From positions 4,526,001 to 4,590,000 of the forward strand of contig NZ_CP138332.1 of assembly GCF_033955345.1 (NCBI RefSeq): a stretch of DNA of 64,000 nt, given 5' to 3'. Position numbers and translations under genes: made by a program. Every line of letters begins with the position of its first letter. Positions within the stretch are counted from its first letter, which is position 1. Below, one piece after another: positions 51,112 through 58,634 of this stretch. This DNA comes from Sphingobacterium bambusae (GTDB lineage Bacteria > Bacteroidota > Bacteroidia > Sphingobacteriales > Sphingobacteriaceae). Below the pieces are notes generated by a model. The model saw nothing but the letters and a program-made list of their open reading frames with translations. It was not told the origin of the DNA and made no database searches.

Positions 51112-51128
51112 TTACTGCGAATAATAAT

Positions 51129-51136
51129 TACCTTTG
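51129..51136 (+). promoter_or_regulatory. Promoter -7 box before the 176-aa membrane protein gene
   Basis: TACCTTTG (TAnnTTTG) ends 4 bases before the ATG at 51141, another nearly leaderless arrangement. It lies 17 bases after the RND pump stop. Confidence 0.5.
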
Positions 51137-51140
51137 TGGC

Positions 51141-51671
51141 ATGAAGAAAAAAGACAAAGGAAAGAGCCGCACACCGGTATTTGAAAGGCCGGTAGATCAA
51201 CATTTCTACACGTTAGATCAGCAGTTTGGACAGGGCAACAAGCTGATCTACGTGCTATCTATAGGCTTGTTCTTTTTCGGTGTCATGGGCTTGGTCTGGA
51301 TGATTCCCTTTCCGCAGTTCGAATTTTTGCAAAAACATAATATGCAAACGTTCTTAAACTGGGGATCGTTCTATATTGCCATTTTAATCTATCTCTATCT
51401 GCGCCTAGCGCCTACTTTATCCTATGCTATGCTTTTCACCATAGGTATCCTTAGCTTTTTCATTGTTCAGTTGGAGTATCTGGAACGCGCGGGCGGTCCA
51501 GCCGTTTGGTTGGTTTCTTTGATCTTCGTATTGCTAGGTGCTGTTGGTTCTTATCTGTTAGCACGTAGAGATCATCCGACACTATCTATGCAATCGTTTT
51601 GGCGTTTATTGACTTTAGGTCCCATTTGGTTGTGGTCGAAGGTATTTCTCTTACTTAAGATCAAATATTAG
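51141..51671 (+). CDS. Hypothetical four-segment membrane protein
   Basis: A 176-residue protein I do not recognise. It has a soluble N-terminal stretch of about 35 residues (ERPVDQHFYTLDQQFGQGNK) followed by four hydrophobic segments: LIYVLSIGLFFFGVMGLVWMIPF, NWGSFYIAILIYLYLRLAP, MLFTIGILSFFIVQLEYL and AVWLVSLIFVLLGAVGSYLLARR. The C-terminus ends with a helix (FWRLLTLGPIWLWSKVFLLLK) that may lie in or on the membrane. It follows the RND pump but has its own promoter box, so it may be independent. No function is suggested. Confidence 0.75.
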   Translation: MKKKDKGKSRTPVFERPVDQHFYTLDQQFGQGNKLIYVLSIGLFFFGVMGLVWMIPFPQFEFLQKHNMQTFLNWGSFYIAILIYLYLRLAPTLSYAMLFTIGILSFFIVQLEYLERAGGPAVWLVSLIFVLLGAVGSYLLARRDHPTLSMQSFWRLLTLGPIWLWSKVFLLLKIKY

Positions 51672-51718
51672 TTGTTTTTGTGTACGTTTGATTAGGTAAT
51701 ACGTCAATAACGATCATC

Positions 51719-52327
51719 ATGGAGAAAAACGATTTCATCTCAACACAATATCCGCTCGCCTTTAAATTTCAAATAGGCACCATAGCCAACGATTTCATAG
51801 CCAGTGATGCGTTGGGGCGGCAATTGTTCTATGTGCGTGAGAAAATGTTTACATGGCGTGATACGATAAAGGTATACCGTGATTCGTCAAAATCAGAATT
51901 ACTTTACGAGCTGGTTTCTAATAAACTCATTGATTTTCAACAAACCTTCACACTAAGTGATGCGACGGGGCGCGTGGTCGGAAAAGTGCGTCGAAAATCA
52001 CTGCGATCGCTGTGGCGATCAACTTTTTATCTGATGGACGATAATGATGTGCACGACCATAGCATTACAGAGAAAAATCCTTGGACAAAAATGTGGGATG
52101 GTCTCTTTGGAGAAATCCCTATTATAGGTGTTCTTTCTGGTTACATCCTTAATCCTGCTTATGTGTTGCGCAGCGAAACAGGCGAAGAGTTGTTCGAAAT
52201 TCGAAAAGAGCCCTCTTTCTTCGGACGGAAGTTTTCTGTGCATAAACTCGCTCAGGGAACAGCTGATGAAGAACGTCTTTTGCTCAGCTTGATGCTTATG
52301 GTCTTAATCGAACGCAGCAACGGCTAG
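51719..52327 (+). CDS. LURP-one-related / scramblase-like protein
   Basis: A 202-residue protein with the tubby-like beta-barrel of the LURP-one/phospholipid-scramblase group. It shows LFYVREKMFTWRDTIKVYRDSSKSELLYELVSNKLIDFQQTFTLSDATGRVVGKVRRKSLRSLWRSTFYLMDD, with the typical YxVREK, DFxxTFxLxD and GRKxRRK-like core, and LRSETGEELFEIRKEPSFFGRKFSVHKL later. Bacterial members bind membranes or have unknown roles. A TACGTTTG box at 51683-51690 lies about 30 bases before the ATG. It stands between the membrane protein and pruA. Confidence 0.85.
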   Translation: MEKNDFISTQYPLAFKFQIGTIANDFIASDALGRQLFYVREKMFTWRDTIKVYRDSSKSELLYELVSNKLIDFQQTFTLSDATGRVVGKVRRKSLRSLWRSTFYLMDDNDVHDHSITEKNPWTKMWDGLFGEIPIIGVLSGYILNPAYVLRSETGEELFEIRKEPSFFGRKFSVHKLAQGTADEERLLLSLMLMVLIERSNG

Positions 52328-52484
52328 TAGGACGATTCAAGCGATTTCTTAAGTAACATATTTTTCCCTGTGAAACTTTTGTTTTGATTTGTTTTGGCAA
52401 AATAAGTTCATGGTTTACTACAATCCGTTTATACCTTTTGGCAGAGAATAGCTAACTTTATCCTATCATTTAAAAAGGAAAGTT

Positions 52485-54113
52485 ATGTTAAAAGGATTTT
52501 TTAATGTTCCTGCGCCGATAAACGAACCTGTAAACTCGTATGCGCCAGGTACAAAGGAAAGAGCATTATTGGAAGCCGCTATTCAGGAAGCGAGAGCTAC
52601 GGAAGCGGATATTCCGATGTATATAGGTAGTAAAGAGGTACGTACAGAGAAGAAGGCTAAGTTAAGCCCTCCGCACGATCATCAACATGTTCTTGGCTAC
52701 TATTACGAAGGAGGCAAGGAACACGTTACGGAGGCAATTGATGCTGCTTTGGCTGCAAAAGCTAATTGGGAAAACCTACAATGGGAGCAACGCGCTGCAA
52801 TATTTTTAAAAGCAGCTGAACTTGCTTCTACGAAATACCGCTACAAATTGAACGCAGCCACCATGTTAGGTCAATCGAAAAACGCTTATCAAGCGGAGAT
52901 TGATGCAGCATGTGAATTTACCGACTTCCTTCGCTTCAATGTAGCTTATATGAGCGAGATCTACAGTCAACAACCTCCAGCAAATAGTAAAGGCATTTGG
53001 AATAGGGTAGAGCAACGTCCACTCGAGGGATTTGTGTTTGCCTTAACGCCATTTAATTTCACGGCTATTGCGGGTAACTTGCCAGCTTGTGTGGCCATGA
53101 TGGGTAATGTTGTAGTTTGGAAACCTTCCAATACGCAGATTTATTCGGCGAATGTCTTGATGCAGGTGTTTAAGGAAGCTGGATTGCCTGATGGCGTGAT
53201 CAACTTGGTTTATGTCTCTGGTCCTGATGCTGGTGACGTTATTTTCAAACACCCTGACTTTGCAGGTATACATTTCACAGGATCTACAGGTGTTTTCCAA
53301 AATATTTGGAAGACAATTGGTGAAAATATTCACCAGTATAAAACTTATCCACGTATTGTGGGCGAAACGGGCGGAAAAGACTTTATCGTAGCGCACCCTT
53401 CTGCTGATTTGGCGGTTTTGAATACCGCTTTGGTACGCGGTGCTTTCGAATACCAGGGACAGAAATGTTCAGCAGCATCACGTGCCTACATTCCTGCTTC
53501 TTTATGGGCTGACCTGAAAGTTCGCATGGAGCAAGATTTGCAATCGTTTAAAATTGGTGGAACTGAAGATTTCGGTAACTTCATCAATGCCGTGATTGAT
53601 GAGAAAGCATTCGATAAAATTACTTCCTATATTGATCGTGCTAAAAATAGCAACGATGCCGAGGTGATTATCGGTGGCGACTACGATAAGTCAAAAGGGT
53701 ACTTTATCCATCCAACCGTAATCTTGGCTAAAACCCCAGATTACGAAACTTTGTCGGAAGAGCTTTTCGGTCCAGTTTTGACCATCTATGTGTACGAAGA
53801 TGCAGATTGGGCTGAGACGTTGAAACTTGTTGATCGTACATCGATCTATGCTTTGACTGGTGCCGTAATTGCGCAAGACAGATACGCTATCGAAGAAGCA
53901 ACACAAGCTCTTCGGAATGCTGCAGGTAACTTCTACATTAACGATAAGTGTACGGGAGCCGTGGTAGGTCAGCAGCCATTCGGCGGTGCCAGAGGTTCTG
54001 GAACGAATGATAAAGCCGGATCGATGATCAACTTGCTACGTTGGGTATCTCCACGTACCATCAAAGAAACGTTTAATCCGGATACCGATTATCGCTATCC
54101 ATTTTTAGGATAA
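52485..54113 (+). CDS. pruA: Delta-1-pyrroline-5-carboxylate dehydrogenase
   Basis: A 542-residue aldehyde dehydrogenase oxidising glutamate gamma-semialdehyde (P5C) to glutamate with NAD, the second step of proline breakdown. The active site is intact: Glu294 in VGETGGKD and nucleophile Cys328 in YQGQKCSAASR; NAD binding is at VVWKPSNTQIYSANVLMQVFKEAGLP and HFTGSTGVF. The N-terminal KxxxPPHDHQHVLGYYYEGGKEHV stretch is typical of Bacteroidota and eukaryotic P5CDH. A proline dehydrogenase gene is not in the window. The next gene is an AraC regulator on the same strand. Confidence 0.96.
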   Translation: MLKGFFNVPAPINEPVNSYAPGTKERALLEAAIQEARATEADIPMYIGSKEVRTEKKAKLSPPHDHQHVLGYYYEGGKEHVTEAIDAALAAKANWENLQWEQRAAIFLKAAELASTKYRYKLNAATMLGQSKNAYQAEIDAACEFTDFLRFNVAYMSEIYSQQPPANSKGIWNRVEQRPLEGFVFALTPFNFTAIAGNLPACVAMMGNVVVWKPSNTQIYSANVLMQVFKEAGLPDGVINLVYVSGPDAGDVIFKHPDFAGIHFTGSTGVFQNIWKTIGENIHQYKTYPRIVGETGGKDFIVAHPSADLAVLNTALVRGAFEYQGQKCSAASRAYIPASLWADLKVRMEQDLQSFKIGGTEDFGNFINAVIDEKAFDKITSYIDRAKNSNDAEVIIGGDYDKSKGYFIHPTVILAKTPDYETLSEELFGPVLTIYVYEDADWAETLKLVDRTSIYALTGAVIAQDRYAIEEATQALRNAAGNFYINDKCTGAVVGQQPFGGARGSGTNDKAGSMINLLRWVSPRTIKETFNPDTDYRYPFLG

Positions 54114-54140
54114 ACGATATACAGTTTTTTGTTTTGTATT

Positions 54141-54177
54141 TGGGCATCTATCTTTTAGATGCCCATATTTTCTTTTT
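54141..54177 (+). terminator. Intrinsic terminator of pruA
   Basis: A 9-bp stem (TGGGCATCT/AGATGCCCA) around a 7-base loop followed by a T-rich run, 27 bases after the pruA stop. Confidence 0.85.
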
Positions 54178-54194
54178 GCTAACCGTGTGCTAAC

Positions 54195-55079
54195 ATGAAA
54201 TCCCTAGAATATAGAAAGCCCATTGAGTTTACAGTTCCTGCACATGGCGACGGTGCATTTTATGTCATGGAGGATATTGGTGACGATTTTTACGGTTACT
54301 ACCACCGCCATCGTGAATTTCAGATAAGTTACATTGTCAAGGGAAACGGATCCATCATGTTGGGTAATTTGCTACGCCCCTGTGCAGAAAATGAAATATT
54401 TCTTATCAAGCCTAACGATCCGCACTTGTTTTACAAGGAGGAGAGTAAAAGCACGGATACCTCGGTACATATTGTTCATCTTTTCTTTTCTTTGGAAAAG
54501 CTAGCGCCATTTTTTGAAATGGCTGAATTGCAGGCAATACGGAGTTTATTTTACCAAATTCCTTCAAGCAAGATGCTATCTGCCGAGCAGGCAATCGCTA
54601 TAAAAGATGTATTTTTACAGCTCGATCGCGAAGAGGGGGTACAAAAGCTAACACAAATTTTGTCTATTTTCGATTTTCTTCGACAACAAGAAAACCAATT
54701 GATTTCTTTGTATTCGGGCTTACATAAGGTAGATTTCCACGATTCTGATGGTCTTCGAATCAACTCGGTCGTCAAGTACGCAATCGAGCATTACAAACGG
54801 AACATAAGCATTGAAGATGTCGCTACACTCGTGCACATGACGCCCACCGCTTTTTGTAAATTCTTTAAAAAGCGAACAAAAAAGACTTTCGTGTCCTTTT
54901 TGAATGAAATCCGCATAGAAAAAGCATGTCAGTTGCTGGTCAACAAACGTGTGGAGAGCATTTCGGAGGCGGCCTATCAATGTGGTTTTAATACCGCTGT
55001 ACATTTCAACCGTGTTTTTAGAAACGTGATGCATGTGTCTCCCACGACATTTGTCGCGCAGCATTCGGTAGAAAAATAA
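54195..55079 (+). CDS. AraC-family transcriptional regulator
   Basis: A 294-residue regulator. The N-terminal cupin-like sensor domain (residues 1-170) includes GYYHRHREFQISYIVKGNGSIMLGN, as in sugar-sensing AraC/RhaS types. The C-terminal double helix-turn-helix is NISIEDVATLVHMTPTAFCKFFKKRTKKTFVSFLNEIRIEKACQLL and ESISEAAYQCGFNTAVHFNRVFRNVMHVSPTTF, with the usual AraC signature. It follows the pruA terminator, so it is likely a separate transcript. Control of pruA or of the neighbourhood is possible only by position; its ligand is unknown. Confidence 0.92.
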   Translation: MKSLEYRKPIEFTVPAHGDGAFYVMEDIGDDFYGYYHRHREFQISYIVKGNGSIMLGNLLRPCAENEIFLIKPNDPHLFYKEESKSTDTSVHIVHLFFSLEKLAPFFEMAELQAIRSLFYQIPSSKMLSAEQAIAIKDVFLQLDREEGVQKLTQILSIFDFLRQQENQLISLYSGLHKVDFHDSDGLRINSVVKYAIEHYKRNISIEDVATLVHMTPTAFCKFFKKRTKKTFVSFLNEIRIEKACQLLVNKRVESISEAAYQCGFNTAVHFNRVFRNVMHVSPTTFVAQHSVEK

Positions 55080-55110
55080 AAGAACAGCGAAGGCCGAATC
55101 CCTGCTGTTC
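55073..55110 (-). terminator. Terminator after the 127-aa membrane-anchored protein gene
   Basis: A 7-bp stem (GAACAGC, 55082-55088, with GCTGTTC, 55104-55110) around a 15-base loop is followed on the minus strand by TTTTATTTTT. It lies 10 bases beyond the stop of the minus-strand gene and overlaps the 3' end of the AraC gene. Confidence 0.65.
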
Positions 55111-55119
55111 CTGTAATGC

Positions 55120-55503
55120 TTATTTAGCCTCTTCTTTTCCCGTTCGTTTTAAGATCATGATAGCCTCATACTGACTTCCATCATAATGAGGCGGCTCAAT
55201 TTGGAGCGTTGTTGGGAATGGCTTATTCTTGTCGAAGAAATAGATCTTTGTCAAGCTACCAAAGTCGTTGGTAGGGAACAGATCTGCACAGGCATCATAT
55301 TTCGCGTTGGCAGGATCGCCTACAGTGACGGCATAAATCCGTATGATACCTCCTTTGTTTTGTTCGTTTCTTACAAAGGCTACCTCTTTGAAATCGCCAG
55401 GCAGGTCTTCGATTGAGGGTTGATTGAAGGCTTCCCAAATACCATAACCAAGGATGATGATTAGGCCTAGTGCGATCCACCAGATTCTTTTATTTTTCTG
55501 CAT
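55120..55503 (-). CDS. Hypothetical membrane-anchored protein, 127 residues
   Basis: I do not recognise this protein. One N-terminal membrane segment (IWWIALGLIIILGYGIWEAF, residues 8-27) is followed by a periplasmic or extracytoplasmic beta-rich domain of about 95 residues (DLPGDFKEVAFVRNEQNKGGIIRIYAVTVGDPANAKYDACADLFPTND). One Cys (YDACAD) lies mid-chain. The GGIIRIYAVTVGD strand is similar in feel to lipocalin- or DUF-type small Bacteroidota envelope proteins, but no family is claimed. It is 14 bases downstream of the flavin reductase gene on the same strand, so likely co-transcribed with it. Confidence 0.75.
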   Translation of the reverse strand: MQKNKRIWWIALGLIIILGYGIWEAFNQPSIEDLPGDFKEVAFVRNEQNKGGIIRIYAVTVGDPANAKYDACADLFPTNDFGSLTKIYFFDKNKPFPTTLQIEPPHYDGSQYEAIMILKRTGKEEAK

Positions 55504-55517
55504 GTGTTAATAGGGGA

Positions 55518-56081
55518 TTATTGATTCTGTTCAAACTTGGCTTTCAACATTCGTTTTGTCTTGCGTACTTTGGCCTCTAGTTGGCTACGGAGTAAAATAT
55601 TGGTAACGCCTTTTCCTTCTTCAAAATGTTGGTTAAACTCCGGTAAACTAAAAGTTTCCAAGAGTTCGGCTCCGTCGTAGGGTAGACGTGCTGTAGCAAT
55701 ATCCAATACACTTTGTCCACCTCGTTTTCCAGGGCTAGTGGCCATCAAAAACACCGGCTTCCCATTATAGATCTTCCGGCCGGGGATACGCGATATCCAA
55801 TCGATCAAGCTCTTGTACGCTGCGGAGTAATTACCATTGTTTTCCGCGAGTGAAAGTAATATAAAGTCTGCTTCGTCTATTTTCTGGGCAAAGGAATATG
55901 CTGCTGCAGGAATACCTTGCTCCCTTTCCAGATCGACGGAAAATAAAGGCATGCTGAAATCGTTTAGATCCAATACCTCTATATAATCATCCGCTTCCTT
56001 ATAGTACTTGCTTACACTTGTCACAAATTTCTTGTTGATCGATCGGCTGCTGTTGCTACCTGCGAATGCGATAATTTTCAT
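55518..56081 (-). CDS. NAD(P)H-dependent FMN reductase
   Basis: A 187-residue flavodoxin-like oxidoreductase of the NADPH-dependent FMN reductase family. The FMN-phosphate loop is IIAFAGSNSSRSINKKFV (GSxxxxSxN), followed by SLAENNGNYSAAYKSLIDWISRIPGRKIYNGKPVFLMATSPGKRGG, the typical P(E)xNxxxPxxLKxxxDW-like region with the conserved Lys-Asp and the SPGxxGG flavin segment. The natural acceptor (quinone, azo dye, FMN) is not defined. It is the first gene of a two-gene unit with the small membrane-anchored protein. Confidence 0.9.
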   Translation of the reverse strand: MKIIAFAGSNSSRSINKKFVTSVSKYYKEADDYIEVLDLNDFSMPLFSVDLEREQGIPAAAYSFAQKIDEADFILLSLAENNGNYSAAYKSLIDWISRIPGRKIYNGKPVFLMATSPGKRGGQSVLDIATARLPYDGAELLETFSLPEFNQHFEEGKGVTNILLRSQLEAKVRKTKRMLKAKFEQNQ

Positions 56082-56182
56082 AGGTTAAAATTAATACAAA
56101 AAATGGAAGGCGAAAAATGGATTGGGCTGTATTCTAAAACTATTTGTGCATAGGATCGCTATGTTTACGCTACGAAGGCTAC

Positions 56183-56216
56183 AAAAAAATAGCACTCAAC
56201 AATTACTGTTGAGTGC
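56183..56216 (-). terminator. Intrinsic terminator of glnA
   Basis: A 9-bp perfect stem GCACTCAAC/GTTGAGTGC (56192-56200 with 56208-56216) around a 7-base loop, followed on the minus strand by a run of T. It lies 36 bases beyond the glnA stop. Confidence 0.88.
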
Positions 56217-56251
56217 CGGTTATTAATAGGTGGTTAGTAGTCAGTATATGT

Positions 56252-58441
56252 TTAACGTAAGAACAATAGTTCACGTAATTTTGGCAATGGCCATTTGTTA
56301 TCGTCTACAATCTTCTCTAGTTTGTTTACGTGGTAACGAATCTCGTCGAAGTATGGTTTTACGACTTCGTCATAAGCGATAGACTTCTCACGAACATCTT
56401 CGATGTTGTTTGCTGTCTTGCGCGATTGACGCATTTCTTCAGCCTTCTCTAAGATAAGGTTTGTATGCTTGGAGATACGCTCTACCAAGTTCAACTGCGA
56501 GCTGAACGCTTCTTTTGCCAAACCAAGATCTTTCAATCCCTTCACGTTTTCGATCAATTCATTTTGGTATACGAAACAAGCAGGTGCAATTTGGCTAGTA
56601 ACAACCTCTTCGATAACGCGAGCTTCGATCTGTAGTTTCTTGTAGAAGTTTTCTAACAAAATTTCGTGACGAGCTTCCGATTCGCGCTTAGAATAGATAC
56701 CTAATTTCTCAAATAAAGCTAGAGTTTCCTCTTTTACGTAAACGTCAAGTGCTTTAGGCGTCGATTTTACGTTGGAAAGACCGCGTGATTCTGCTTCTGC
56801 AGCCCACTCATCGCTGTAACCGTTACCTTCAAAGCGGATAGCTTTAGAATCTTTGATATATTTACGGACAACGTTCAAGATAGCTAGATCTTTCTTCGTT
56901 CCTTTTTTGATTTGCTTGTCTACTTCTACTTTAAATTCGATCAACTGCGCAGCAACGATTGCATTTAAGATCGTCATTGGTAATGCAGAGTTAGCTGAAG
57001 AACCTACTGCGCGGAATTCAAATTTGTTACCTGTAAAGGCGAAAGGTGAAGTACGGTTACGGTCGGTATTATCCAATTTCAATTCTGGAATTTTTGGAAT
57101 ACCGTGCCATAAGTTGGTTTCGTTTTTAACTTTCTTCGCTACACGTGCCGATTCAACTTCTTCCAAGATCTCATCCAATTGTGATCCCAAGAAGATGGAA
57201 ATGATCGCAGGAGGAGCTTCGTTAGCACCAAGACGGTGATCGTTACTGTGGCTTGCAATGGAAGCACGCATTAAGTCGGCATATTCAAAAACAGCTTTGA
57301 TGGTGTTCACGAAGAACGTTAAGAACATCAAGTTGTTTTTAGGCGTTTTGCCTGGAGACAATAGGTTAACACCTGTATTGGTAATTAAAGACCAGTTATT
57401 GTGTTTACCAGACCCGTTTACACCGCTGTATGGCTTTTCGTGCAACAACACTTTAAAGTTGTGGCGAACAGCAACCTGCTCCATTAAGTTCATCAACAAT
57501 TGGTTATGATCGATAGCCAAGTTGATTTCTTCGTACATTGGAGCACATTCAAACTGTGAAGGAGCCACCTCGTTGTGACGAGTTTTTAATGGGATACCTA
57601 ATTTTAAAGCTTCATTTTCTAAGTCTACCATGTACGCTAAAACACGCTCAGGGATAGCTCCGAAATAATGATCTTCCAATTGTTGTCCTTTAGCAGACAT
57701 GTGTCCGAAAAGAGTACGACCTGTCAATTGTAGATCTGGACGACCATGGAACAAAGAAAGGTCAACTAAGAAATATTCTTGTTCGATACCCAAAGAAGCA
57801 TTTACTTTAGATATAGATTTGTCAAAGAAGTGTACGACATCTGTCGCTGCTTTATCGATCGCTGCAACAGCTTTCAACAAAGGTGCTTTGTAGTCAAGTG
57901 ATTCGCCTGTATAAGAAACGAAAACTGTAGGGATACATAAAGTCTTGCCTGCTACCGTCTCGAAGATAAACGCTGGAGATGAAGGATCCCAAGCGGTATA
58001 TCCACGTGCTTCAAACGTGTTACGGATACCACCGTTAGGGAATGAAGAAGCGTCAGGCTCTTGTTGTACCAACGCATCGCCCGTAAATTTCTCAATAGCA
58101 TTGCCATTTTCATCAGGCTCAAAGAAAGCATCGTGTTTTTCTGCCGTGGATCCTGTAAGCGGCTGAAACCAGTGCGTATAGTGAGTAGCACCGTTTTCAA
58201 TAGCCCAAGTTTTTACAGCCTGTGCGATGTGATCCGCAATCTCTCTCGAGATCTGTGAACCATCCTCTACAAGTTGTACTAACTCTTTGTAGGTGTTTTT
58301 AGAAAGATAATCCTTCATTTTAGCGATCGTAAATACGTTTTTCCCGTAAATCGTGGTCGCTTTTAAAGATTCTACTTTTTTACCATCCCCCAGAGGTCGC
58401 GATACGGCTGACTCTGCTGCTTTAAATCTAAGGCTTGACAT
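56252..58441 (-). CDS. glnA: Glutamine synthetase, type III
   Basis: A 729-residue glutamine synthetase of the large GSIII class, typical of Bacteroidota and cyanobacteria. It makes glutamine from glutamate, ammonia and ATP. Signature regions are EQEYFLVDLSLFHGRPDLQLTGRTLFG, TRHNEVAPSQFECAPMYEEINLAIDHNQLLMN, EKPYSGVNGSGKHNNWSL (substrate and metal site) and the class-specific SNDHRLGANEAPPAIISIFLGSQLDEI. The C-terminal 120 residues are a helical extension of GSIII (RISKHTNLILEKAEEMRQSRKTANN). It has no adenylylation Tyr motif. Its mRNA starts far upstream, with an AT-rich leader. Confidence 0.96.
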   Translation of the reverse strand: MSSLRFKAAESAVSRPLGDGKKVESLKATTIYGKNVFTIAKMKDYLSKNTYKELVQLVEDGSQISREIADHIAQAVKTWAIENGATHYTHWFQPLTGSTAEKHDAFFEPDENGNAIEKFTGDALVQQEPDASSFPNGGIRNTFEARGYTAWDPSSPAFIFETVAGKTLCIPTVFVSYTGESLDYKAPLLKAVAAIDKAATDVVHFFDKSISKVNASLGIEQEYFLVDLSLFHGRPDLQLTGRTLFGHMSAKGQQLEDHYFGAIPERVLAYMVDLENEALKLGIPLKTRHNEVAPSQFECAPMYEEINLAIDHNQLLMNLMEQVAVRHNFKVLLHEKPYSGVNGSGKHNNWSLITNTGVNLLSPGKTPKNNLMFLTFFVNTIKAVFEYADLMRASIASHSNDHRLGANEAPPAIISIFLGSQLDEILEEVESARVAKKVKNETNLWHGIPKIPELKLDNTDRNRTSPFAFTGNKFEFRAVGSSANSALPMTILNAIVAAQLIEFKVEVDKQIKKGTKKDLAILNVVRKYIKDSKAIRFEGNGYSDEWAAEAESRGLSNVKSTPKALDVYVKEETLALFEKLGIYSKRESEARHEILLENFYKKLQIEARVIEEVVTSQIAPACFVYQNELIENVKGLKDLGLAKEAFSSQLNLVERISKHTNLILEKAEEMRQSRKTANNIEDVREKSIAYDEVVKPYFDEIRYHVNKLEKIVDDNKWPLPKLRELLFLR

Positions 58442-58574
58442 TTTCTGTTTAATAGTTTTATTATTTTTTATACAGTTATTGGTTGTTTCGTGTTGTAAAT
58501 GTACGTTTATTTTTAAAAAACAAGCAACAAAAATAAAAAAATTATAATTTTTATGTGTTTTTACTGTTATGAAA

Positions 58575-58616
58575 GTGAAAATGCGACTCCATTTGCTGAT
58601 GGAATCGCATTTTCAC
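58575..58616 (-). terminator. Intrinsic terminator of the S9 peptidase gene
   Basis: An 18-bp stem (58575-58592 with 58599-58616) with a single mismatch around a 6-base loop, lying 18 bases beyond the peptidase stop codon. The following T-rich tract is moderate. Confidence 0.8.
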
Positions 58617-58634
58617 ACTTTTTTATTTGCTGTT

